From Caenorhabditis remanei (lineage: Eukaryota > Nematoda > Chromadorea > Rhabditida > Rhabditidae): a DNA stretch of 64,000 nt. Positions within the stretch are counted from its first letter, which is position 1. Each line of letters begins with the position of its first letter. Made by a program: the position numbers and the translations under genes. Positions 11,177-24,500 of this stretch are shown here, in pieces. The notes beneath the pieces are model-generated. The model ran no database searches, had not been told where the DNA came from, and saw only the letters and a list, made by a program, of their open reading frames with translations. The stretch lies in the NCBI RefSeq assembly GCF_010183535.1, contig NC_071332.1:11594001-11658000 (forward strand). The letters are read 5' to 3'.

Positions 11177-14100
11177 TAATCATGAAAGATCAGGCCGAAC
11201 CAACAGAGCATATTCATAATTTCAGAAATGTCTAGGCTTAAAAATTTCATGTTCAAAGAAACTGGGCTCTTAATGAAACTGAATTGAATGAGTCGAAATC
11301 AAGCATCACGGAGCATCCATGACTCTTTTTGATGGATACTGCAAACACAGTTCTTACAATAACATCAGGAAAGAAAATGGTACTCACTAGCTCATCATCT
11401 GCGAAATGTCCGGTGTCTTTTTTCAAAAGAAGACTTTCTAAACGGATCAAATTTAAACGGCCAGAGCTACAGTACAATCTGATTGTCGGTCTTGCCTCCT
11501 CTCGAATGGTTAATGCAGGTCACACCATAATTATTGTTATCCTTATTCTAGAGAGAGGAGGTATGTTGGGAGGTCAACCGAGATACAAATCATCGCAGCA
11601 ACGCGACACGAACGACAGTATTCTATTTGACGCTGCGGAGGGAAGGATCGTTTTATGGGAGAAATAGAAGAAGACGGAAACATTATTCCGCAATGTTTTG
11701 ATACGATAGGATTCTGAGAAGCGTGAACCAAAAGAGTGTTCCTTCTATTTCTTGTCAAATAGAATTGATACGATTTCTCAATTTGAAAATCTGTAAGAGT
11801 AGGAATAGACGAGAATGATGCATTGGTCGACAGAACAAAAGAAAAAAGAGATGGAGGAGAAGAAACATGGGAATTCAAAAGAAGAGCACGTGATTGCAAC
11901 ATTTTCCTTCATCTTTCTTTGTTCCGAGAACACCATTCAAACTTTCAAGAGATAAGAAAGTGAGGGGAGTTTTTACTATTTTGAAAACATATAATATTAT
12001 CGAGAAATTTATGAATGACAGGCTTGGTGCAAACTGATGAATAAGTTTGGGACAGGATTACATTGATAACTGCTACAGAACCCGCACGCAGCAAAAATAT
12101 TCACCTCCCTGCTTATTTTTTCCGTTAGTGAACCGATTCAACGGAATGTTGAAAAATAATGAAACGGGGAAGAAAGCGTGGATTCTCTCGGTCTTCATTG
12201 AATGTTACGCAACATTCAATGTTACACCATCGGTCCTCGGAATATTAATGGATAGAGGCTGTCATTTCACCAGCTGCGAAAGGGAGGGTCACCTCCCGTT
12301 ACCAAGAAAAATGACTTGTCATCGGAGAGGTATCAAAGAAGAAATTCCAAGAAGAAAGAAGGAAGAAACAAAGATATTAGCTTGCGGTTACTGTGGTTGA
12401 GCATAAGGTTTCTGAAAGTGTAAAGTGAGTCATATTAAGAATCTGCTAGCAGTAGAAAATAATAAACTTTTCTGCTTTTTGTTGCAGAACAGTGGAAGGC
12501 GACGAATGAATACACTAGCTCGAGAGCATCAAACAAATATTATTTTTATCAAACAAAAAATGGCGATAGTGACCATTGCCTGTTCTTTCAAAAACTATAC
12601 TTTCCGGTGTTAACGTCTGTTTGATATAACACGAAAACCAGGTGGGAAAGACCTTCATTCCGTACCTCCACCCACTGTTTCTTATCAGAATGGTTCAAAA
12701 TGAGGCCGATGATAAAAAATCCACTTAACTAAGAGTCAGAATATACAACAAAAAAATCACCGGAACTTTAAGATATCTCCTGACAATAGATCTACATCGA
12801 AACAGATAAAATCCAACCGTACCTACCCGCATCTTCGCTCATTAGTCATATTGTTCTCATTTTCCCTCCGAAATATATTTCAAAAACTTGCAAAAAAGTA
12901 ATGGTGCAGAGAAGAGAAAAAGTAAAGGTCGTACAGAAGAACAAAAGTAAACATATGGGGTACTGTAGGTGAGTGGTCGCCAACAGAGTTATTCTTTGTG
13001 ACGATGTAACATAAACCATCAGGGTATTGATGAGATGGGAAATGCATACTGATGGAGATGGAGATGAATTTGTTATATTGGTTTTTTAATGATGTGAACC
13101 GTTCGGAAGTTATATCTAACGAGGTGGAATATGGATTCGGAACTAGCTCCGATAATGTTCAAATCATCAACGGTGGGTTGAAATTGTTTTTAGTTCGACT
13201 CCCTAATAGCGCGACCAACTTTTCAAGAGAGTCAAAAGTTTAAAAGTGTACTCAATTCATCCAAACGTCATCCACAACTGTATTCCGGTGTTGAAGAATC
13301 GAAAACTGACAGGAATATGAAAGTGAGAACTAATGTTATATTTCCGAAAAAGAACTGCACCATTTCCACACTTAATCTTTCTATTCTTTTCCCGTTTTAT
13401 GAATGCTCTCTTCTTTTTCGCTTTTCCAAAAATTCTTCACTTTGATCTTTGAACTCTACGAGCAACATCTGGTTGAATGACAGCTGCCAGATATGAAGGT
13501 CTTGTAAAAGTTATTTTTAATTTAAGTTGTGTATGTCACCTATGAGAGAAAGGAGACGGAGAGAAGTTGGCTCCAGCTGTTCTATTCTGAATACTCTCAA
13601 GCGGATATAAAGATAGAGAAGGGAGAACAAATGTTTTTATGGGGGAATAGAACACTCGTGAAAATCGTTCAAACTTTTATTCCATTATCTCAATATATAA
13701 GAAGTCTCCGGATTTCCCTCTTTAGAACCTGGATTCCAGTCTAACGAAGATTCCCAAAACCAATAAGCGAGTGGAGATTTCCTTCAACTACTCATTATTC
13801 GCTGTTTCTTCCGCTCCAAGATGTTCAGATACTCTCTCACAAATTGAGTCTCGTTTCCTCTTTCTCACTGTTCATACTCCGTCAAATTTGTCAAAGAGAA
13901 AGTGAAGTATGTCCACGTCAAGATTGATCGTGGAAACGAATCTATGGAAACCAAGAGTACCCCACGTAGTGAACACTCCTAGAGGAACGAATAAAAGAAA
14001 GTATCCATGACGACGTAGATGAAAGTGGTCCTCTCTTGAGCACACAACAAGTATGCGTTGAAATGAATTTCGTATAGAAAGGGGAACATGCTCATTTATT

Positions 14101-14613
14101 CAAGAAATAATCACATGTTTTTGAGGCATGAGAAAATCAAAGGGAAGATGTTGGTAATAATGAAGAAGGGAATAAGAAATGAATTCGCTTATAAACAAAC
14201 AGGACATTTGGGGAAATTCACAATCGTCCACCATCATTTTTTCAGAACAGAAAGAACAGCTGAATCAAGTTATGGTGAGAGATCATGATATTCTGGAAAA
14301 TTCTAACTATTATTACATATCTGTTAATCATCGGATTCATATGTTCTGGAGATAGTAACCCGCTGGCCAGCGCTGGAAATGAATCAGAAATAACCTTCCG
14401 GTTGACATCTCATTCGCTCATATCAAATAACTTGAAAACTTCTTGATCTTGATAAGAATTAAGAACTCAACTCATTATCAGAACAAATTCATTGAAATGA
14501 ATGAAAACTGTAAAAAGGCTGCTGTTTAATAAGAGATGATATGAAGTCTGTCAATTATCTAATCGGTAGATAATCTGAAAAGAAGATAAAACATTTTAAG
14601 AAGTAGTCGAAGC

Positions 14614-14922
14614 CAGGGTTGGGAAATTCCGGGCTGGCCCGGCAGGGCCGGGCCGGGCCGGGCTGAAAAAAAATTCTTCCGGCCCGGCCCGGCCCGGTCG
14701 GCCCGGATTCAAAAAATGTGCACCATTTTTTCACAAATTTCTGCAAAATTTTCATTTTAAAAAAGTCAAAACTCTCAAAATTTCTCGTACGCTAAGACTT
14801 TTACCGATGTTCTAAAACACAGTCGAAAAATCCATTTTTTTGCAAAAAAAAATTCAACAATTTTTCAAAAAATTTCAAAATTTTTCAGTCGGCCCGGCCC
14901 GGCCCGGAATTTCCCAACCCTG
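14614..14922. mobile_element. Non-autonomous hAT-type MITE with GGCCC-rich arms
   Basis: The 309-bp element starts CAGGGTTGGGAAATTCCGGG and ends with the reverse complement. It is flanked by identical 8-bp copies of GTCGAAGC at 14606-14613 and 14923-14930. An 8-bp target duplication and a CAGGG terminus are the hallmarks of hAT elements. Inside the termini are several GGCCC / GGGCC repeats, and the centre is AT-rich with A and T runs. It has no coding capacity. The perfect flanks and termini suggest a fairly young insertion. Confidence 0.92.
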
Positions 14923-15447
14923 GTCGAAGCTTCCGAAAATTCTATTCTAGCTCCCGCACAATAGCTATTTCTTTTTAGTAGCTTTTAGCTGTGTAGAATT
15001 GTGCTGAAAACTGTATCGCCCGCTCACGCTCATCACTTATCTTTCATTCAGTACGATACTCCGATATCCCGATCACGCGTGTTGTTTAGCGACAGTTTTG
15101 ATTCAATCAGTTTTACACTAATTTTTCGGTTTTTAATCAAAAAAATAATCAGTTTCCCATTAATTAAGTTTCAGTGACGAAGCTCAATGACGCATTGACT
15201 AAAATCGCCCTATTTCTTCTCCATACAATCTTATTAACTGGTGGTCTGGCCCAATTGCTCATTATCTACCCTCCTCACTTCCTATATTAGTTATCTTCTA
15301 CCATTCCTTCATTCTTCTTCCTATCTGTTTAAATCTTCTATAATTATCTTACAGTTTACATTCTTCTTAGCCCCTTCACCTCTATTCATGTATTTCTCCG
15401 GTTATCTCCCTTTTACTGGTGTAGCATAAGTGGCATGTTCCCTCCTA

Positions 15448-15481
15448 CAATAAATAAATACAAATAAATAAATACAAATAC
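15448..15481. repeat. AAATAAATAC simple repeat
   Basis: Tandem AAAT/ACAAAT units lie about 65 bp before the start codon of the disordered coiled-coil gene. This is a simple sequence repeat only. Confidence 0.8.
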
Positions 15482-15545
15482 GCATTGACTCTTTTCTTAC
15501 CGCTCCGTGTATTTTTCTTACTGAATCTTGTTGTTTTAGACTATC

Positions 15546-17709
15546 ATGACGAGTCGTGGTCCGAATAATCGTCCGCCAGAAAACGACAGCAATGGGAATG
15601 GAAACAACTTTGAGAGGAACAAATTTAGGTATGCTTCGTGAAACAGGTAGCGAGAAAGCTATGAAAACATTCCAGACAAACAATGCCATCGCGTTTCAAT
15701 CCGATTTCTCCTCCTGATCATCGCAATCAACGTTATCAAAACCACCCGAATTCTCCCACACAAAGCTACGTTTCTACTGCTACGACCTATGAACAGCCAT
15801 GGAGTTCTCCAAAGTTTCAAGCTCCCGCAACGCCACGAGATGATCAGCCACGCTTTCGAAGAACTCACTCAATGGCAGCGAAGAAATTCGGAGGAGGAGG
15901 GCAGAAAGGTGTCAATGAGAAATCAGAAGATGATCAAAAAGTCGATCGACCGAAGATCAATTTCATGGAACTCGGCAAAAAATTCACAAATAAATTCAAG
16001 AAAAACAGAAATAGGAATAATGATCAGAGAAACATCGATCGGATGTCTGCTCCAATTATCAAATTAGGGGATGCCCCGTCTACTTCACAACCACAGCTTC
16101 AAACAACTGCTTCTCCAAGTCCAACAAAAAAGAAAAATGCGATCAAAGGATCGACGAGTATGAAGATGCAGCCAGAGGATCGAATGAAAATGTAAGAACG
16201 GCTTGATTATATTTTGAAACTTTGAAGAACAACGTTAAAAAAGAAGTATCAAAACATTATCTAGTCTCGTAACTTGCTTTCTCTTCAGGTTTCAAAAAAT
16301 GGGTCGAGAACAAGCGATGAAAGTGAGCAATGTACAACGAATGCAACGAGAGCGTCAACGGGACTTTTCACTTGTTCCAGGACCAGGAAGGGCTTGTTTG
16401 GAAGTAAAAAATCCAGGATCAAGTCACTCAATTGACAGTATGCTCGTTTTCAACACAACACCCGATTCCAGAAGAAGCACATCACTTTCGATGACGGATG
16501 ATGACGTGGAACCAGTATTTAAAAACTCGCTGACTAACAAGAACATCACGAGCGCACAATTTAAATGTCAGCAGAAGTTATCAAGCGGCCCGAGTTTCAC
16601 AAGTACTCCAAGATTGATAGGAAACACGAGCCTTCAAGCAGATTCTCCGACGATTTCCAACGTTAGAAGTCTGTCCAATTCATCGTTTTGTCTGTTAACT
16701 TCCGATGACACTACTGTAAATCGTGCTGATTCAACGATGTACTTCTCAGCAGACACATTGAATGCGAAACCACCAAACTTCAGAGTTCCAAATAACATTC
16801 CCGAAAGATCGATGACTGATGTATCATTAGCTTCAACAGCTTCTACACCTACTGCCACATCATCGTCTGTCACTTCATCCGGTGCCACCTTATCGTCTAC
16901 CTCATCAAACCCGCCAGTGTCAATAAAAAAGGTCAAACAAGAAATCGTTGAGAACGAAGATCAATCCAATTATCCAAGTTTTTCATCACCGACGCCGACA
17001 TCAGATTTGGAAAGCTTAACTCAAAATCAGCAAAAACAACTACAAATGCAACAAAACAATCAGCCAGAGCACTTGAATGTAAGCGTTTCTATTGTTTCAA
17101 AGTTTCTAACACGCATTTTTTTCCAGAATCTTTGGGTTGTTTCAAAAGAGATTCGAGACAATCAACTGCAACTTGAACGAGCTCTTCCTCATTTGGAAAC
17201 AATGAGAAATCGAGCAATGGCAATTGATCAGCAGAAGATGTTGTTGCTTGAGTCGAAAGGAGATAATCCTTCGAATGAAGATGTAAGAATACATCTCGAT
17301 TCCATAAATATCATTTTAGCCAGAGACCCCACTTTTTTATCCACAAACTGCACTCCAGCCGAGCCTACAATATTAATATTCGTGTTTTCAGATGCGTCGT
17401 TTGTGGGATCTCGATCGCGAATTCGTCCGTGTCAACAACGAAATGTCAATGGCCTCAATGGCAATTTCGAACGCAAATCAACTTCTACCTTTTCTCGAAA
17501 TGCGTCGGAATGAGCTCCTTTCATTATCTCCACCACCACAAGTTTCATCTCAAAATAATTTTCAAACAGGTAGCTTCGTCTAAAAATCAAATTTTGTTTC
17601 CTACTTGTAATCTATGTGATTTTCTTTTTTTTCACCCGGTTACCCCTCATATCTATATTGTTTCGTATTTGTTTTAGCTGCACAATTAACCCACTGGTTG
17701 ATCTCATGA
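15546..17709 (+). CDS. Largely disordered protein with C-terminal coiled coil, function unknown
   Basis: Six exons (15546-15628, 15676-16191, 16289-17078, 17127-17282, 17392-17569, 17678-17709) give 584 aa in one frame. A TTTTAG acceptor 6 bp before the ATG suggests trans-splicing. Residues 1 to about 200 are basic and Asn/Pro/Arg-rich, with a Lys/Asn-rich block (KFTNKFKKNRNRNN). The middle is Ser/Thr-rich low complexity. A Gln-rich stretch follows, then a heptad-like coiled coil (VSKEIRDNQLQLERALPHLE and on) to the end. If the last splice is skipped, the frame stops at 17581 and the protein is 10 residues shorter. I do not recognise the family. It looks like a scaffold or cytoskeletal adaptor; its place next to unc-34, in convergent orientation, is suggestive only. 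Confidence 0.75.
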
Positions 17710-18503
17710 GTTTTTTATTTTGTCTCTTTTTGTTCACTTTTGTACAAATTTTGTCAATTCTGAAATGAAACACTTGATCTGATGAGCATATATGGTTTTA
17801 TTTTTATGTAGGGAGAAACAATTAAGGCATTTCAAAGGAATAGAGTGAAGTTCTCATGTTGGGACCCGAAAAAGTACGAGCCGAACAACATGATTTTCAG
17901 TTAGAAGAAATGTATTATAAGGAAATACTTACATATATGAGCATTAGAGCAGTGCAAAATGGGGAATTAGAACCAGAAATCTAGTTTTTAGATTGTCAGG
18001 ATCTCATTCTGAAAGATGGGAAAAAATAGAACATTATTCAAAATTAGGGGGAAAATTACATCGGTTAGTCGAGAAAAAATGAGACATTTTCTGGGAGACC
18101 TCGTGTTTTTCATAGTAAAGGGAGTACAAACATATCAATTTTTGAAAGAAACTTGAAGATTTTGGGGTCATGATGATACATGGAAATCTGAAATGAGGGA
18201 AGGGGCGGAGTCAATATAAATGCAACTGAAAACTGGAGATTATTGAGTTAAGACCCGGCAGGGAAATGGGTGGAGAAGCGAGTGGGAAAATGAAAAGAAT
18301 GGAGAGCACCGTCATTCGAACACCTTTTTTTGAGAATAAAAACTTGCACAGAAACTGTATGCTACAAGATAATAAGGTTACAGTGATTTGCGCAAGCTTT
18401 TTGACACAATAATACATGATAAATGGGTAGCTGAAACTGAAACTACGGAAAGTTATTAAAAGCCAATGATTTTTAAATAAAAAACAACAATATCCAAGCG
18501 AAT
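17710..18503. other. Convergent intergenic region before unc-34
   Basis: This region of about 790 bp lies between the end of the coiled-coil gene and the end of unc-34. It should contain both 3' UTRs. I see no further gene. Confidence 0.45.
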
Positions 18504-21151
18504 CTATCGTCGACCAGCACCGATTGCGTTCAGCACTGTGTCGATTATTTCCTGTTTCGACCGTTCTTGCGCTTCCATCAGATCTTGTCGAAGTTTGTTA
18601 ATTTCAAGACGAACTTCAACCATCATGTCGGCGCGGAGTCTAGAAATTATGATACGTCGTAACAGTTGTTATTATTATTTTCAACTCCTCACCTTTCCAG
18701 TTGTTCATTTGGAATCACTGACGAAGAATTTCCATTTAAAGTCGTTGGAGTCACCGAGGAGATTGCTCCATTTGCTAACGATGTGCTCGGTTTGGAAGTA
18801 TCTTCTTGTGAGAACAGAGATGAAGCAGATGGAAGCCTGGAAAATATATTATACATACATTACAAAACAACTTTAACTGAATACGTCTACTGTGAAACAT
18901 TCACTCACTTCCTATGTGTCTTTGGACTATCCAACGGCTTCGATGCATCTGGCACTGACCATTTCTTGGCAGTTGCTGATCCAACTGATCCACCATTGGA
19001 TCCATTTGTTCCGATCCCACATCCGCTATCCGATGAACCATTACTTGTATTAGATTTCGAATCAACCGCATCTGACTTTGCTTGTGTCATTTTGCGTTTA
19101 TTCAATTGGGCATTCAACTCGGACATCAGATCGACACCTGCAACTAGGGATATAGCGATACGCTTAAACATAGGAATTCAATATTTAAAGAATAAATTCG
19201 TTTAACATAAATTTATTATTAATCGAAACAATCATACCTCCTTTCGGTGGTGGTGGTTTCTCCACTTCTGCTACTCCGTTCGTCTTGATTCCTGTACTTT
19301 TCAAATTTCCTCTCATTTTAATTTGGTCCATCAGAGTAGGTGTTCCATTGGAAGCCATCAAAGTACTCGCTGATGGAGGCGGTGGCGGAGGTGGCGGAGC
19401 ACCGGTACTCAATTGAGGAAGAGGTGGAGGTGGTGGAGGTGGTGGAGCACCTGACGACACTTTTGCAATTCCAGGCGGCGGAGGCGGAGCTTGTGGAATA
19501 TTACTGATTGGTGGAGCTGGTGGAGCTGCTGTGGCGGAACCAGCACTAGTACTCGAACTTTGGGAAGCTCGTCGTTGTTGTTGAGTCAAGGCTGAGGCAC
19601 TGGAGAGGGTTGAGGCATGTTGGGATGTTTTGCTGAAAAAAAGAAGAGGGTTTCAATGAGATTTGAAAGAAAATTAAAGAGTTCGATGAATGCCAGAATA
19701 ACTAGTTACTATCTTTTGAATATTCGTAAAGTCTTCAGAGCTCTACCTCTCATATTGATTGATGCAATCAGCAACAGCTATAGTCATAGTACAGTAGGTT
19801 GTCTAGAGACAGAGTGAATGAGTAATAGTTCCTCTGTTCATTTCTTTTGATAATATAAACACATCTCCATTTTTCTCTCTAATTTCTCTCATTTCTCACT
19901 GTTAGTAAACACAAAACAGACGACACTTTCGTCAAATATCGATAATGACTCATTATCGAGATCAGCATCAGGAGAAGAACACTACCATAAATTTTTGCTG
20001 ATAAATCACCGGAAACTCAGTTTTAGTTTCATTAGAAATGCTGATCTTATTTTGGAAATGTGTAACGAAAAACCCGCATCGATAAATTTATACAAATTAA
20101 GCAATAACTTATTGAAGGTAGGATTGAACCCATCTGTCTGAATGCATATCTAGTCGTTTCAGGTCAAACTAACTACTATTTTCTGTTTTTTCTATAATAT
20201 TTTACTCACCGGAAATTCGCGGCATTCTGATTTTCATCGTGAAACGTCGGAGCAGAATGAATATGCATCAGGTGCTGATGTGGATCCTGGTAGACATTGT
20301 CGGTCGCTGAAAGAAGGAAACAAGTGAGTTTGATGCCGGAATATAATTTTGGTGGCAGAATGGTGCATGTTTCTTACGAGTCTCAACTTCAGTTGCTGGA
20401 AAAGTAACAGATTGACAGCACCAGAAACTCATATCGAGAAATGGGATAGATAGAAACTAGAGGGGAATCTATAGAAGTTTTCGTATATCCCTCTTTTTGT
20501 GTATATCTTTCCATTTCATCTTCTCATTTTTTTGCTGCTGAAATTCCCTTCTATGCTCAGCTGAAGGAGATGAGACTACTAAAGCTTCTTATCTGATATG
20601 TGACGGAAAAGTATTAGATAATCGATTTTTGAGGAGGTAGCAATAGATTGGAAATCAGGGGAAAAAACTCGTGAAACCCTCGGAACTTTGTCAGAGTTTA
20701 TATTTTCTATTAATTGGTGCATTAATAAAAAATTCTGGAATTTTAATGAAATAATTGTAAATTCTTACGATGCATCTGTTGATATTCATTGTGCCCATTC
20801 AGTGCGTGATTTGCAACTTGTTCAATAGCCAGTGTAACGAAATGAAGAAACTCGTTCGCTTCCTCTTCGTGTTGAAAATTCAGTCCATATACGATCTTAT
20901 TTTCATCTCTCCATTGATGAAATATTTCTTTCGCCGCCACATATCTCAGTTTTCGGTATATTTTGAAATTCAAGAGGATCGTTCTATCTTGTGCACGGAA
21001 TGAAACAATTCTGAATGAATCGCCACGACGACAATCTTGAATAACTTGAACAGTTGTCCATGATCCATCACTTCCAGCCACATGTTGCCATTGTTGTTTT
21101 GGATCGTTGAAGATCATTACATGGGCAGCCGCCGACACGATGCATGTTTCG
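18504..21151 (-). CDS. unc-34: UNC-34, Ena/VASP actin regulator (first coding exon not located)
   Basis: Seven minus-strand exons (20769-21151, 20376-20393, 20210-20306, 19238-19632, 18909-19137, 18693-18836, 18504-18639) give 466 residues in frame. The first exon encodes an EVH1 domain (AHVMIFNDPKQQWQHV, ending in the NEFLHFVTLAIEQV helix), which binds FPPPP-type ligands. A profilin-binding proline region follows, with runs of 6-8 prolines separated by GAP or LST. The final exons form the EVH2 tetramerisation coiled coil (MMVEVRLEINKLRQDL) and end in GAGRR. Ena/VASP proteins speed barbed-end actin growth and act in axon guidance and cell migration. The 5' end is incomplete: the EVH1 exon starts at an acceptor in mid-codon, so a short upstream exon with the ATG lies beyond 21,151. 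An 18-nt microexon (PTEVET) keeps the frame whether used or not. Confidence 0.95.
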
Positions 21152-21470
21152 CTGTAATGGTGAAGATGTTGTTATAGGTTTCACAGTATTTTTAAAGCCC
21201 ACTAATAGATCACATATGACTATTTACTCTTCCCGAAAATCGCACTTTTTCAATTTCCCGAACTTTTTTATTTTTTTGTCTCCAATTATTTTAACGATTC
21301 TCTCGTTATCTCATTTTTCTTATATCTTTTTTCTCAACCCAAAACAACCCGGAGGTCGTCGCCACCGGACATGATAAGTGGCAGCAATTGGCACGAGATG
21401 GTGCTCGGAGCGCATGGAGTTCAGTTCTCTTCTCCCTGCTCTGATGGCAAAACAATTTGTTCTTTCTTTT

Positions 21471-21471
<1 letters not shown>

Positions 21472-21501
<30 letters not shown>

Positions 21502-21502
21502 A
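21472..21502. repeat. (CT)n(CA)n dinucleotide repeat
   Basis: Several CT units are followed by about ten CA units. It lies upstream of the EVH1 exon of unc-34, in intron or promoter DNA. Confidence 0.9.
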
Positions 21503-24500
21503 CTGGATGAGTAGAATGGATAGATCGCCAATGTCCTGCTCTAGGTATTTGTACAAATAAATAGAGAAGACATCGAGAGAAAGAAAGAGAAAAAAACAGT
21601 GTGCATAGTCTTAGATCTTCAAAGTCAACAAAAAACACAGTTTCTGGTCACAGGCGAAGACTATGAATCAGATAGTTTCGATGGGAGAGAAAACTGGATT
21701 TGTCATATGCATAAATGTGTCATAAGCGGAAGGTTTAGCGAGATTAGGTTTCATAAAAAAGGGAAGACGTTTGTTTGAACAAAACGTCAGTAAGATTTCT
21801 GTAATCGTTTTGTTAGAACTACGCATGACTGTCTTGTTGGCATACACGAATGCTACGATTTTAATCCAGTAACTTCTAAAACTTCAAATCAACTTCAAGA
21901 AGGTTAATCATATCTCCGATTCAAACTATTTTTCATAACTTTTTTCAAACGAGAATGTATTTTCATTCATTTCAAATTTCCCCTTCCTAACCCCTTTACA
22001 TTTTTCAAAATGTCAAAAAAGAAATCATTACCTCATTTTTTGCGTTTCAAAGTGCAATTCGATTGCCCTTTGCTCTCAAAAAAGGGCACTTTTCCACTTT
22101 TCACCACCGATTTTTTGAACGAAACCAATGGGAAAGAGAGACAAAAGGGGAGAGGTCTTCAATGTAGTCGATTCGTCAGTGTTTCACGCATTCGAAATGC
22201 ACAAATCTCTTTTTCGACCGGGAAGGAAGAAGTGGTTTCTGAAAAAAAAACAGAAAATAAGATGCATTTTTTATCAAAAGAAAAATTTGAAAAAAAGGTT
22301 GACGGAGACAGAATAAATTGATTTAGGAAGAGAGATATATGAGGGAAACGGGTTGGGGATAACAGGAGTAAAAACTGAAAACAGGGATACAAAATCAAAA
22401 TTTTTTACGAGGGTTCTCTAAAAATTTCTGGAAATATCTGATCAATCAATGTATAAGACAGTTCTGATGCGAATTGAATGGTTGAGAGTTTTTTTAAAAA
22501 GAAGTTTCTCTAAGTAAAAAAGTCAATAATTTCTCCAGAAATTGTTTTTTTTCAAAACGGCGAAGTAAAAGGGCGAACAACCAGAGAAACCAGAGAAAAA
22601 TAGCGAGAAAAATACGGTGAAAATGCGCGAAAACTATTCAAATAAAGAGAGAAAATATCAAATTTTATGAATATTTTGTCGACAGACAGTGCTCCTCTCG
22701 GAGTTTTTGAGCGGAAAGGCGGAAAGGTGAGAAAAGAAAAAAGAAGAGAGAGAAGAGACGCAGGTGGTTAGAGATAGAAAATGACGGAAAATGAAACACA
22801 TGCCCGATAGATTTTACATCTTTTTGTGGAATGGGAAAAGTTGGAAAAATGAGAGAATCGGTTCAAAAAAGCTGAAAAAATAACTGGAAATTGGAAACCA
22901 CCGCGGTGGAGCGCCATTGCAGTGGTTTTCTGAAACTGTATTTGAAGCTTCGAAGGTTTGAAACAGTGTCTTAAGGGGCTAGAATTTTTGCAAAAAAAGT
23001 GAAAAAGATTGGAAACAAAATGGAAAAGATCTACAAAATATAAGATCAGATTAGAATCTACTCACACAGAACACCTCATTCTGATCGAAAAGAAACAGAA
23101 TGAGTGACTCATAGATTTCACTTTTCAAGGAAAGTGCAAACACATGCAAAATGACAACAAACAGTTCTCCGGAAGAAATAAATGCGGGGGCGAAGGTATT
23201 ATCCTCTCATGGAATAAAAACTTTAGGCCGTCTGAGAAATTTCAGAAAAAAACAGCAAATGAGAGAAATTCCAGAAAATTCGACACCACAAAAACTACTA
23301 CTATATGTGTATAGGAGAGGGGTGTATCCACTACTATCTGTTATGAGATGAGCCCTCCTAGCAGACGAAATGGAAAAGAAGAAGAAGAAGGAGGAGAAGA
23401 GAAAAGGAGTGAAACTACTCGAAAAACGAGGAGAAAAAGTTTTCGGGAGTGGAGGGAGCGGGTCTCCTCGTGATGCTCTTCTTCTTCTTTTTTTCATTCG
23501 GGAATACGCGAAAAAACTGGGCTCATGGATGGACACTTCTTATTTCCGTTAAGGTCCTCTTAATCCTTCCAACGAACTTTTCTGATGGTGATTAGTGATG
23601 ACATATGATGGATTACGGTAGGTCTCAAAATGAAAAATGGCAAGGTTTGGAAAAGATCTTGAAGCTCAGTTTTCAAAGAATCATATTAACTAGAGAAGAC
23701 AGTCTTAAAAATCAAGATGTTTACCAAGCCAGCACGGCTTCGAGCTAGTCTCTCTGGCCGAGGCCACTATGAAAAATGCAGTCCATTTAGGCATTCACCT
23801 ATACTTGAAGTAGGCCCCGTGGTTGACTTCAGAGAGGGTGGATACATCTATCGAAAAGGGGGTGTATGTGTTAATGTGAGCAGATAATTGGAGGTGTCAT
23901 TTGCAGTTGAGATCGAAAAGGAAATGAGAGGAAGAGATGAGATATAAGTGGATTTAGAAGAGACACAGACACAGAGAAGCGCATCATCATTGTGTCTATC
24001 CTCTCAGTCATCATCATCATTGTCACCAGAACCATTCGACATTGTAACGCCATATTGAGAATGGATGGCCGAGACACGTGGATTTGAATTCAAATATTTT
24101 GATGGAAGTTGGGAAGAAACGAGACATCTGAACCTGACCCACTTCCACCTGATCCTATTTATACCATTTCTATTGTTCTGTTCTAATCACAAGTACCTTT
24201 TTGACAGCCTAGTTGTAACAAAAAGACGAAAAGTTCAAAAACAAAATCGTTACAGTACTCTAACAACCAGCACGAGCTGTATCAGCTTCTGAAGTAAACA
24301 GTATTTTCGAAATAGTTTTAAAATTTGTTTTGGCGGGAGAGTTTGAGCCTTGATGCTCGAATTCGAAGACAAGAGTAATATGGAAGATAAACTAGAAAAG
24401 TGTGTTAAACCTTACGAGAAAGTAAAAATAGTTTTCAAAAAAGGAGAGTAAACAAGTGTAGGTAGAAAATATAGACCGTCGAAAAAATAAGAAGTCAGGA

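Larger units (their letters stand above)
9463..15545. other. Six-kilobase gene-poor region
   Basis: I find no credible coding gene. The first part is the upstream region of Argonaute copy B, with an acceptor shortly before its start codon. A locally GC-richer patch around 10,670-10,870 could be a promoter or control element for a neighbour. Two MITEs lie at 11,031 and 14,614 and a simple repeat near 15,448. Open frames here are short and lack splice support or family features. Confidence 0.5.

Noticed and set aside
15241..15429. Hydrophobic 62-codon frame before the coiled-coil gene
   Set aside because: It lies in CT-rich intergenic DNA just upstream of the next gene's acceptor site. Its hydrophobicity comes from the T-rich composition.
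20110..20150. tRNA-like T-loop (GGGTTCAATCC on the minus strand)
   Set aside because: The bases around it cannot form a T stem, and no acceptor stem or A box is present at the right distance.
22959..22966. CTGTTTCA on the minus strand, the core motif upstream of 21U-RNAs
   Set aside because: An 8-mer is expected a couple of times by chance in 64 kb on both strands, and nothing else supports a piRNA cluster here.
23710..23870. Short block with GCACGGCTTCGAGC and CTGGCCGAGGCCA and a small open frame
   Set aside because: The block is compositionally distinct and GC-rich, but I could find no stable RNA fold, splice signals or a partner copy in the window. It may be a dispersed repeat fragment; not enough to call.
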